From positions 1-23,837 of the forward strand of contig JBHHZI010000036.1 in the NCBI GenBank assembly GCA_046757965.1: a DNA stretch of 23,837 bases, in the 5' to 3' direction. The notes under the pieces are model-generated. The model had not been told where the DNA came from, searched no databases, and saw only the letters and a program-made list of their open reading frames with translations. Source of the DNA: JBHHZI01 sp046757965 (GTDB lineage: Bacteria > Acidobacteriota > Polarisedimenticolia > SMYD01). The position numbers and the translations under genes were made by a program. Positions 10,498 through 17,243 of this stretch are shown piece by piece; positions within the stretch are counted from its first letter, which is position 1; the number at the start of each line of letters is the position of its first letter.

Positions 10498-11181
10498 ATG
10501 GCCATGGCGTGGTTGACGGGAAACTGGTACGGGCTCTTGCCGGCGCCCTTCGACGCCGTGGCGTTGACGGGCGTGGCCATCTGTTGCGGACTGATCCTCG
10601 GCGCCGAGCGAGAGCGCAAGGAGAAGGCTGCGGGTCTGCGCACCATGACCCTGGTGAGCGTCGGCGCGGCGGTGTTCACCATGGTCTCGATGCATTTTGG
10701 GGGCATGGCGGGTGATCCGGGCCGGATCGCGGCGCAGATCGTCAGCGGCGTGGGCTTTCTCGGCGCGGGGGCCATTCTTCGTGGCGAGCGCGGTGTGCAG
10801 GGTCTGACCACGGCGGCGACGATCTGGGCGATGGCCGCCATCGGCATGACGGTGGGGGCGGGGTACGCCGGAGCGGGGCTGGCGCTGAGCGCCGGCATCG
10901 TGGGCGTTCTGGGGGTGGCGGCGCTGGTGGAGTGGCGCTACATCGGCCCGTGCACGATGGCGGAGGCGACCGTGGTCTTCGAGGACAACGGCGGCAAGGG
11001 GATCGTCCGCGTCAACCAGATCCTCGACGCTCACCGGATTCCCGTCCGGGGCCGCCGCCGGGAGACACTGGACGACGGCAGCACCCGGCTCACGGTGTCG
11101 TACTGCAACACCCACAAGCACCACAAGGACTTCCTGGCCAATCTTGCCGGGCTTGATGAGGTTCACCTCATCGAGATCTGA
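10498..11181 (+). CDS. MgtC/SapB-family membrane protein
   Basis: 227-residue inner-membrane protein of the MgtC/SapB family. Members are linked to growth at low magnesium and, in some pathogens, to modulation of the F-type ATP synthase. About four to five hydrophobic segments occupy 17-146. The family signature GLILGAERERKEKAAGLRT is at 31-49, and the second conserved block GDPGRIAAQIVSGVGFLGAGAIL is at 72-94. The C-terminal 150-227 is soluble and looks like the ACT-like domain of longer members. ATG 10498 is 3 nt after the aroC stop with no strong Shine-Dalgarno, and ATG 10504 is an alternative. Tight spacing implies co-transcription with nnr and aroC. The substrate or partner cannot be told from sequence. 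Confidence 0.9.
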   Translation: MAMAWLTGNWYGLLPAPFDAVALTGVAICCGLILGAERERKEKAAGLRTMTLVSVGAAVFTMVSMHFGGMAGDPGRIAAQIVSGVGFLGAGAILRGERGVQGLTTAATIWAMAAIGMTVGAGYAGAGLALSAGIVGVLGVAALVEWRYIGPCTMAEATVVFEDNGGKGIVRVNQILDAHRIPVRGRRRETLDDGSTRLTVSYCNTHKHHKDFLANLAGLDEVHLIEI

Positions 11182-11289
11182 GTCCACCTGCTGTCACGGT
11201 GGCCATCGCGGGACGTCCCCCGGGAGAAGCGAGCGAGGACGAGCTCTCTCGGAAGAGAGGGGGTTCTTCGGGGAGGTCTAAGCCCTCAC

Positions 11290-11315
11290 CGAGTGCATCC
11301 CCCGGGGGATACTCG
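11290..11315. repeat. Imperfect palindrome with a perfect 14-bp core
   Basis: The core ATCCCCCGGGGGAT (11297-11310) is self-complementary. The flanks CGAGT (left) and ACTCG (right) also pair, leaving a 2-nt GC bulge on the left arm. This gives a 10-12 bp stem if transcribed. It lies about 110 bp past the mgtC-family stop. No T-run follows, so a simple intrinsic terminator is not supported. Confidence 0.6.
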
Positions 11316-11326
11316 ACATCTCGTGG

Positions 11327-11343
11327 CCGGGTCTCAGACCCGG
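11327..11343. repeat. Perfect 7-bp inverted repeat with 3-nt loop
   Basis: CCGGGTC and GACCCGG are separated by TCA. It is the next hairpin after the 11290-11315 palindrome, only 11 bp away, so the two would form adjacent stems in one transcript. Confidence 0.6.
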
Positions 11344-11631
11344 CGGTGTCCGTGGCGAGAGGATGAAGTGGGATGGATGCTCCGTGTCCAGGTGGGTATG
11401 CAGGCTGCCCCCCGGTGTCGGGTTCGCTGGCCGGACACTCCGGAGAACGGCCCGGAAGGAGACGGTGCGTATCTGGTTCAGAGAGACGGAAACCATCGAA
11501 GCGAAGCTCGGGCGGGACTGCTGTTGGCGGGAGGACCACCCATCCCATACACCCCTCAAATCGGCCCGCAGCCTAACAGAACCCGACCCGCCGAGTCAAT
11601 GAAAAAACGCAATATATGGTGGAATACCGGG

Positions 11632-11657
11632 CGGGTTGCCCCCACCCGTTGGGGCAA
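11632..11657. repeat. Two overlapping, mutually exclusive hairpins
   Basis: CGGGT (11632-11636) can pair with ACCCG (11644-11648). TTGCCCC (11636-11642) can pair with GGGGCAA (11651-11657). The two stems share bases, so only one can form at a time. This geometry is used in attenuators, but no gene lies downstream in the plus direction before the convergent operon. Confidence 0.5.
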
Positions 11658-11773
11658 AACCGGTGCGAAAGCTGTGGAAAACTCGACGGCGATCGCGCTG
11701 GACCTGTTGCACAGCACGGGTTCGCGGGTGTCGGGCGGATTCACGGGAAGTTGTGCACAGATGGTGTGAAATG

Positions 11774-11791
11774 GATCGCGAAGGCGCGATC
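11774..11791. terminator. Hairpin at the 3' side of the ABC exporter operon
   Basis: GATCGCG and CGCGATC form a perfect 7-bp stem around AAGG. It begins 29 bp beyond the stop of the last operon gene (minus strand). There is no T-run on the minus strand after it, so it may be a stability or processing element rather than an intrinsic terminator. Confidence 0.3.
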
Positions 11792-11819
11792 GGCCGGTCG
11801 GCGCCGGCAGAGGGCGGCG

Positions 11820-13661
11820 TCAGAGGGTGCCTGAGCCCCGCGCCGGTTCATCGAACTGATGACGGACGAGTTGCGCGTAGAGGCCGTCTGCCGCCATCAA
11901 TTCGGCGTGCGTCCCATCCTCACGGAGGGTCCCGTGATGCAGCACCAGGATCCGATCCACCGCCGACAGCGTGGCGAGACGGTGGGCCACGATGATCGCC
12001 GTGCGGCCCTCGGTCACCGTGCCGAGGGCCTCCTGGAGCTGCCCCTCGGTCTGGGGATCCACGGACGACGTGGCCTCGTCGAGAACGAGGACGGCCGGGT
12101 TGAAGACGATGGCCCGGGCGAACGCCAGGAGCTGCTTCTGTCCGGCCGAGAGATTCGAGCCCCGGGGCGCGACGCGATGATCCAGGCCGCCGGGCAGCGA
12201 GTCGATGAACGACGTCAGTTGCACGGCTGCGCACGCCTGCTCGATCTGGTGTCTTTGAATGTGTGGATCCCCGAGGGACAGATTGCTGGCCAGGGTGCCC
12301 CGGAACAGCACGGAATCCTGCAGAACCACGCCGATCTGGCGGCGCAGGCCGGGCGCCGTCAGCGTGCGGATATCCGTCCCGTCGAGATGGATCGTGCCGG
12401 ATGTGGGTTCGTAGAGACGCACCAGCAGCTTGATGAGAGTCGACTTGCCCGAGCCGGTCAGTCCCACGATACCGATGCGCTCCCCGGCCCGGATTTGAAA
12501 GGTCACGCCGCGGAGGACATCCTCGCCTTCCACGTAATGGAACCAGACGTTGTCGAAGCCCAGGGCGCCGCGCGGCTTCATCCCGGTTGCCGCCGGACCG
12601 CCCTCCGGCCGGTCTCCGGCGGGTTCGCGAACGTCCCGTGGCGCCGCGCCCGGCTCCTCGGGTTCATCGAAGATGGCCACCAGTCGTTCGGTGGATGCCA
12701 TGGCCGATTGCATGACGGTGTACTTGGTCGCGAGTTCCCGGATCGGGACGAAGAACTTCTGCGTGTACTCGATGAAGGCCACGAGCACTCCGAAGCTGAT
12801 GGCGCCGGAGACGATGCGACCGCCGCCGTACCAGATGATGAGGGCCACGGAGAGCGTCCCGACCCATTCGACGACCGCGGAGAAGAGAGAATCGTAGGCC
12901 ACCGAACCGATGTCTGCGTCGCGGTGGTCACGGTTCAGACCCTCGAACGCCTCGAAGTTGCGTCGCTGGCGGCCGAACATCTGCACCAGCGGCATGCCCG
13001 AGAGCGATTCGTTGAGAAAGGAGTTGATGCGTGCCAGCCGCAGACGGAGATGGCGATAGGCATGGCGCAGTCGCACGCGAAAAAATGTCGAGAGCACCAT
13101 CATGACCGGAACGACCGCGAAGGTCACCAGCGCCAGACGGGCATTCATCCACACCATCACGGCGACGATGCCGACGAGCTTCACGAGGTCGCCGGCGAAC
13201 GTGACCACCCCGGAGGCGAAGATCTCGTTCAGGGATTCGATGTCGGTGGTCACGCGGGTGACGAGACGGCCGACGGGGTTGCGATCGAAGAACGCGGCGG
13301 GCAGCCGCTGGAGGTGGGCAAACGCTGCGGTGCGCAGGTCGAACACGACGCCCTGGCCGGTGCGCTCCATCACGTTGATCTCCAGGAAGCGGAAGGCGAA
13401 CTCGCCGATCAGCGCGATCAGGAAGAGCAGGGCGACACGGTGCAGCCCGCTCCCCTCGCCGGTGACCATGTGTCGATCGATGGCGACCTTGACGAGGTAT
13501 GGCTGCACGAGCTGGGCGGCGGCCACCAGAGCGAACAGCACGAATGATGTGGCGACCCAGATCCGGTAGGGTCGCACCCACTGCCACAGCCACCGGACCA
13601 GTCCGGGGTCGTACGCCTTGCCGAGAACCCGCTCCTCCGTGATGCCCCCGGTGTGTCTCAT
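11820..13661 (-). CDS. ABC exporter half-transporter, consensus-site subunit
   Basis: 613-residue fusion of a six-helix exporter membrane domain (about 30-325) and an ATPase domain (about 365-600). The ATPase shows Walker A GLTGSGKST at 400-408, a Q-loop near Gln448, the signature LSAGQ at 504-508 (Ala in place of the usual Gly), Walker B AVLVLD with catalytic Glu529 in DEATSSVD, and the H-loop His560. A Pro/Gly-rich linker at about 334-362 joins the halves. The start ATG overlaps the stop of the other ABC gene by 4 bp (ATGA), so the two are coupled. A normal Glu here with a variant signature, next to a partner with the reverse pattern, fits a heterodimeric exporter of the MdlAB/TM287-288 kind. 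The substrate (drug, lipid or peptide) is unknown. The first 25 residues lack strong support. Confidence 0.93.
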   Translation of the reverse strand: MRHTGGITEERVLGKAYDPGLVRWLWQWVRPYRIWVATSFVLFALVAAAQLVQPYLVKVAIDRHMVTGEGSGLHRVALLFLIALIGEFAFRFLEINVMERTGQGVVFDLRTAAFAHLQRLPAAFFDRNPVGRLVTRVTTDIESLNEIFASGVVTFAGDLVKLVGIVAVMVWMNARLALVTFAVVPVMMVLSTFFRVRLRHAYRHLRLRLARINSFLNESLSGMPLVQMFGRQRRNFEAFEGLNRDHRDADIGSVAYDSLFSAVVEWVGTLSVALIIWYGGGRIVSGAISFGVLVAFIEYTQKFFVPIRELATKYTVMQSAMASTERLVAIFDEPEEPGAAPRDVREPAGDRPEGGPAATGMKPRGALGFDNVWFHYVEGEDVLRGVTFQIRAGERIGIVGLTGSGKSTLIKLLVRLYEPTSGTIHLDGTDIRTLTAPGLRRQIGVVLQDSVLFRGTLASNLSLGDPHIQRHQIEQACAAVQLTSFIDSLPGGLDHRVAPRGSNLSAGQKQLLAFARAIVFNPAVLVLDEATSSVDPQTEGQLQEALGTVTEGRTAIIVAHRLATLSAVDRILVLHHGTLREDGTHAELMAADGLYAQLVRHQFDEPARGSGTL

Positions 13662-15388
13662 GCCTCTTCCTGGAGCAGCCGGGATCGGGTCTGCCGGCGA
13701 AACATCCGGGCGTAGAGGCCGTCGCGGGCGAGCAGCGACTCATGGGTTCCGGTCTCGACGAGTCGACCTGCATCGAGGACGAAGATTCGATCCGCCCGCT
13801 GCACCGCCGCGAGGCGATGGGAGATGAGAATCGACGTGGCCGCGCGAGCCGCGGAGAAGACGCCGGAGAGCACGGTCTGCTCCGTCTCGGCATCGACGGA
13901 TGACAGGGAATCGTCCAGGATCAGGATCCGTGGTCGAAGGATCAGAGCACGGGCGAGAGCGGCGCGCTGGCGCTGGCCGCCCGAGAGGGTCAGGCCGCCC
14001 TCGCCCACCCGGGTGTCCAGGCCGTCGGGAAAGGCCTCGAGGTCTCGCGACAGCCCCGCCATCCGCGCCGCCGCCTCGACCGCGTCGGCGCGCGGGGTAT
14101 CCAGTCCGAAGGCGATGTTCTCGCCGAGGGTCCGCGAGAAGAGAAACGCCTCCTGGGGTGCGTAGCCGATCGCCGGGCGCAGGACGTCCAGCGGTATCCG
14201 GTTGATGTCCTTGCCGTCGATGAACACCGTGCCGTCGGGCACGGGCAGGAACCGCGTCAGGATGCTGGCGATGGTCGTCTTGCCCGAGCCGACCGGCCCC
14301 ACCAGGGCGACCGTCTCCCCGGCGTCGATCTTCAGCGAGACATCGTGCAGGGCAGGGGCACCGCCGCCGGCGTGTGCCACCGTGAGGTGGCGCAGTTCGA
14401 TGGACCCCTCCACGGCGGTGATCCCCGCGTCAGGTCGTGCGCCCTCGTCCTCGGCCGGGTGCGACAGGATCTCTTCGAGCCGGCGCATCGCCACACGGCC
14501 ACGCTGGTAGGTGTTGATGACCCATCCCATGGCCACCGTCGGCCAGACCAGAAACCCGAGATACGCCGAAAAGGCGACGAATTCGCCCAGCGAGATCAGA
14601 CCCCGGGCGACCATCTGTCCGCCGACCCAGACGGCGACCAGGCTGCCGGCCCCACCCAGGGAGCCCATCAGCGGGATGAGGGTGCCGCGCACCCGGGCCA
14701 GGGCCAGATTGGCGCTGCGCAGGTCCGCGGAGAGGCGGGCGAACTGCGCGCACTCGCTCTCCTCCTGCGCGTACGTCTTCACCATCTGGATGGCCGTGAG
14801 ATTCTCCTGTGCGTGGTCCGACAGCGCGGCGAGGCGCTCCTGACTGGCGCGGCTTCGTGTGTGCAGATGGCGGCTCACGCGTTGCACCGACAGGACGAGC
14901 AGGGGCATCGGCAGCAGCGCGGCGAGGGTCAGACGTGGGCTGATCCAGGTCATGACGGAGAGCGACGCCACGTACACGATGAAGGTGTTGGCGAGGTTCA
15001 TGATGCCCGGTCCGAAGAACGAACGCACCGACATCATGTCGTTGACCGCCCGGCTCATCAGATCGCCCGGCGTGACCTGGCCGAAGAAGGTGGCCGGGAG
15101 CCGCTGGAGGTGCGCGAAGAATCGATTGCGCAGGTCGTAGGCGATCCGCCGGCTGGCGCCGAGAACCGCCAGTCGAGAACCGGCGCGCACCAGCGCCTGC
15201 ATCGATGCCAGCGCCACGATCAGCAGGGCGCACGTCGCCACGGAAGGCGCTTCCCGCCGGCCGCGCAGGGCTTCCACGGCGTCGCGGAGCAGCAGCGGGA
15301 TGGCGAGCCCACACCCGTTGGTGACCAGGAGCAGCAGCACGCCCGCGATGTAGCGCCGCCGGTAGCGGCGCAGCATCTCGCGGATCAC
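13658..15388 (-). CDS. ABC exporter half-transporter, degenerate-site subunit
   Basis: 576-residue exporter half-transporter with an N-terminal membrane domain (about 13-300) and an ATPase domain (about 328-570). It shows Walker A GPVGSGKTT at 364-372, Q-loop Gln412, a standard LSGGQ signature at 468-472, Walker B ILILD and an H-loop in LISHRLA. The residue after the Walker B Asp is Asp493 (LDDSLSSVD) instead of the catalytic Glu. This is the hallmark of the low-activity site in heterodimeric exporters such as TM287 and MdlA-like proteins. I start it at GTG 15388, whose GTGA overlaps the holB stop. The frame stays open upstream, but that stretch is Arg/Pro-rich sequence antisense to nothing and merely overlaps holB. 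The partner gene follows with a 4-bp overlap. Confidence 0.93.
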   Translation of the reverse strand: MIREMLRRYRRRYIAGVLLLLVTNGCGLAIPLLLRDAVEALRGRREAPSVATCALLIVALASMQALVRAGSRLAVLGASRRIAYDLRNRFFAHLQRLPATFFGQVTPGDLMSRAVNDMMSVRSFFGPGIMNLANTFIVYVASLSVMTWISPRLTLAALLPMPLLVLSVQRVSRHLHTRSRASQERLAALSDHAQENLTAIQMVKTYAQEESECAQFARLSADLRSANLALARVRGTLIPLMGSLGGAGSLVAVWVGGQMVARGLISLGEFVAFSAYLGFLVWPTVAMGWVINTYQRGRVAMRRLEEILSHPAEDEGARPDAGITAVEGSIELRHLTVAHAGGGAPALHDVSLKIDAGETVALVGPVGSGKTTIASILTRFLPVPDGTVFIDGKDINRIPLDVLRPAIGYAPQEAFLFSRTLGENIAFGLDTPRADAVEAAARMAGLSRDLEAFPDGLDTRVGEGGLTLSGGQRQRAALARALILRPRILILDDSLSSVDAETEQTVLSGVFSAARAATSILISHRLAAVQRADRIFVLDAGRLVETGTHESLLARDGLYARMFRRQTRSRLLQEEA

Positions 15389-16542
15389 GGGATGGGCTCC
15401 TCGCCGGGGAGGGCGGGCTGGAGAGGCGCCGACAGGGGAGCATCCCGCAGGTGGCCTCCGGCCAGGAGGAACAGCATCTGCCACATCAGCGACGGGTTGA
15501 CGTGGCGGCTCGCGGCCGACCCGCACCAGGCGATGCGATCCAGCAAGCGGGCGCCCCGGTCGGGAGGGATGCTCGCCGCGAGCGTTTCCATCTCGGCCAG
15601 ACGGTCGCGATTGGCGAGCAGGTCGAGATCCGGATCGGCCCGCCAGATCATCAGATCGCGAGCCACGAGGGCCAGGTCGTCCAGCGTCGCGAGCAGATCG
15701 ACGCCACGTCTCCCGAACGGCTCGGCGACGGTGGCGGCCGTGGCCGCGTCCGCATCCGCGGCCACAGTCAGGGCCTCGACGAGGGCGTCTCGGCTGGCCC
15801 GTCGGGAACTGCTGTCGAGACGCCGTGCCGCGCCGGGGCAGCCGCCGGTCCACACCGCGCGCCAGTGAGCTTCATCGGCATCAAGACCGTGTTCGATCAG
15901 GAACTTCGTGACCTCATCGACGGGAGCCGGCACGAACGACAGCGTGTGACAGCGAGAAGGGACGGTGTCTGGCAGCCGTTCCGGCTGGGGTGTGACGACC
16001 ACGAAGATCGTCCTCGTCGGCGGTTCCTCGAGGATCTTCAGCAGAACGTTGGCGCAACCCTGCCCGGGGTCGGTCTCCACATCCCGCACGATGAGGACGC
16101 GCCAGCGTGCCTCGAAGGGGCGGTAGGCGGTATCGCGCACGAGATGCCTGACCTGGCCGATCAGCAGCCGGTTGCCGGCGCGCGACGCGGGGACGCGGGC
16201 GCCGTCCGCCGCGCCGACGGGATAGAACAGCGGGCGAGAAGCAGCCCGGGCGGAGGCCTCGCTCTCCAGAACCTTCACATCGGGATGGTTCCATGTCGCG
16301 ATCTTGTGGCAGGCCACGCACGTTTCGCAGGCCATGATGCCTTCCGGCGAGAGGCAGTTGAGTGACGCCGCCAGGGCTCGTGCCGTGGACAGTTTTCCCA
16401 CGCCGACGGGCCCGGAGAACAGGAGACTCGGGAGAAGGCGTTTCTCCGCGACGGCCCGGCCCAGGAGAGTGCGGATCTCGTCGTTTCCGACCAGGCGGTC
16501 CAGACGGAGGATCGGCGCAGCGGGTGCGGCGGCACGCCCCAT
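15385..16542 (-). CDS. holB: DNA polymerase III subunit delta' (clamp-loader, HolB-type)
   Basis: 385-residue AAA+ clamp-loader subunit, acting with gamma/tau and delta to load the sliding clamp. Visible: P-loop region SGPVGVGKLS at 43-52, a four-Cys zinc module (Cys 63, 72, 75, 78), the LLKILEEPP motif at 167-175 and the SRC motif at 196-198, which supplies the trans-acting arginine. The Thr/Ser that normally follows the P-loop Lys is Leu51, and the Walker B region reads IVRDVE without the DEx pattern, so ATP hydrolysis here is doubtful. That is expected for delta' rather than DnaX. ATG 16542 directly abuts the tmk stop with no spacer, and tmk-holB is a widespread gene pair. The stop overlaps the ABC gene start by 4 bp. 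A DnaX paralogue is less likely because the ATP motifs are degraded. Confidence 0.92.
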   Translation of the reverse strand: MGRAAAPAAPILRLDRLVGNDEIRTLLGRAVAEKRLLPSLLFSGPVGVGKLSTARALAASLNCLSPEGIMACETCVACHKIATWNHPDVKVLESEASARAASRPLFYPVGAADGARVPASRAGNRLLIGQVRHLVRDTAYRPFEARWRVLIVRDVETDPGQGCANVLLKILEEPPTRTIFVVVTPQPERLPDTVPSRCHTLSFVPAPVDEVTKFLIEHGLDADEAHWRAVWTGGCPGAARRLDSSSRRASRDALVEALTVAADADAATAATVAEPFGRRGVDLLATLDDLALVARDLMIWRADPDLDLLANRDRLAEMETLAASIPPDRGARLLDRIAWCGSAASRHVNPSLMWQMLFLLAGGHLRDAPLSAPLQPALPGEEPIP

Positions 16543-17196
16543 CTAGACCGCCAGCCCGAGGCGGGCGAAGAGCGCGGAGTGAACCCGCTCATGAACGGTA
16601 TCGACCGGCCCGGTTGCATCGATGACGATCATGCGGTCGGGGTCGGCTCTCGCCAGGGCCCGGTAGCCGTCGCGAACCCGCTGGTGAAAGGTGAGATCCT
16701 CGTCCTCGAAGCGGGTCAGACGGTCGCCATCCTGCGCCTGCCGCTGTCTCGCCCGCCGCAATGCCGTCTCCACCGGGTGGTCCAGGAGCAGTGTCACATC
16801 GGGAACCCTGCTCAGACCCGGAAGTGCGTGTACGGCCTCGATCGTCGACAGCGGCAGGCCCCGACCGTACCCCTGGTACGCACAGGTGGCGTCTGTGAAG
16901 CGGTCACAGAGAACCGTCTGCCCGCTCGCCAGCGCCGGTTCGATGACCTGCGCCAGATGCTCCCGCCGGGCCGCGGCCAGCAACAGAAGCTCGGTGACCG
17001 CATCGAGGGAACCACGGGCGGGATCCAGCAGTACGGCGCGGAGGGTCTCGCCCAGCGGCGAGCCGCCCGGCTCCCGGGTGAGGAGATGCGAGACGCCGGC
17101 TGCAGTCAGGGCACGGGACAGCTCCCGCACCTGCGTGGTCTTCCCGCACCCCTCGATACCCTCGATGGTGACGAACAGGGGATGGATCGCGGCCAT
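16543..17196 (-). CDS. tmk: Thymidylate kinase
   Basis: Phosphorylates dTMP to dTDP, needed for dTTP supply. The 217-residue product has the P-loop GIEGCGKTT at 13-21, TREPGGSPLGE near 40-50, the DRFTDATCAYQG block that corresponds to the DR(Y/F) thymidine-site motif, and a Gln/Arg-rich LID around 147-165 (RARQRQAQDGDRL). ATG 17196 is preceded by a strong GGAGG at 17201-17205 (minus strand) 4 nt away. It is the first gene of the tmk-holB-ABC-ABC run, with 47 bp separating it from the upstream transporter gene. Confidence 0.96.
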   Translation of the reverse strand: MAAIHPLFVTIEGIEGCGKTTQVRELSRALTAAGVSHLLTREPGGSPLGETLRAVLLDPARGSLDAVTELLLLAAARREHLAQVIEPALASGQTVLCDRFTDATCAYQGYGRGLPLSTIEAVHALPGLSRVPDVTLLLDHPVETALRRARQRQAQDGDRLTRFEDEDLTFHQRVRDGYRALARADPDRMIVIDATGPVDTVHERVHSALFARLGLAV

Positions 17197-17200
17197 GGAA

Positions 17201-17205
17201 CCTCC
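17201..17205 (-). promoter_or_regulatory. Ribosome binding site of tmk
   Basis: GGAGG on the minus strand, 4 nt before ATG 17196, is a perfect Shine-Dalgarno core. It supports tmk as an independently initiated gene even if transcription reads through from the transporter gene. Confidence 0.55.
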
Positions 17206-17243
17206 GGAAACCGCCAGGATAACACCTCACCGGGCCCTGGCGG

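Larger units (their letters stand above)
11182..11819. other. Gene-free convergent intergenic region with palindromes
   Basis: 638 bp between the converging mgtC-family gene and the ABC exporter operon. Open frames here have no recognisable domains and look random. Structures seen: CCACC/GGTGG at 11184-11202, GGGACGTCCC at 11210-11219, CTCTCT/AGAGAG at 11244-11259, a long imperfect palindrome at 11290-11315, CCGGGTC/GACCCGG at 11327-11343, overlapping hairpins at 11632-11657 and GATCGCG/CGCGATC at 11774-11791. An AT-rich island lies at 11599-11626, unusual for this genome. I see no tRNA, tmRNA, RNase P RNA or SRP RNA hallmark and no tandem repeat. It may hold terminators for both operons, an unrecognised structured RNA, or decayed sequence. 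Confidence 0.6.

Noticed and set aside
11293..11769. Plus-strand 158-residue open frame in the convergent gap
   Set aside because: No ribosome binding site of note, no domain, random-looking composition, and it runs through the palindromes and the AT-rich island.
11182..11819. RNase P RNA, tmRNA or SRP RNA in the convergent gap
   Set aside because: A short ACAGAACCCG string near 11580 resembles the RNase P 3' end, and GGAAGGAG near 11455 recalls SRP RNA. The other required elements (GAGGAAAGTCC, the tag and tRNA-like ends, the SRP tetraloop helix) are absent.
11859..13547. 562-residue open frame antisense to the second ABC gene
   Set aside because: Composition of His, Glu, Arg and Gly typical of a GC-bias shadow, with no domain; the opposite strand holds all ABC motifs.
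15389..15853. N-terminal extension of the first ABC protein by 155 residues
   Set aside because: The stretch is Arg/Pro/Gly-rich and coincides with the holB coding sequence in another frame. The GTG at 15388 fits the membrane domain start and the GTGA overlap.
14345..15868. 507-residue open frame antisense to the first ABC gene and holB
   Set aside because: Crosses the junction of two real genes and has the same low-complexity shadow composition.
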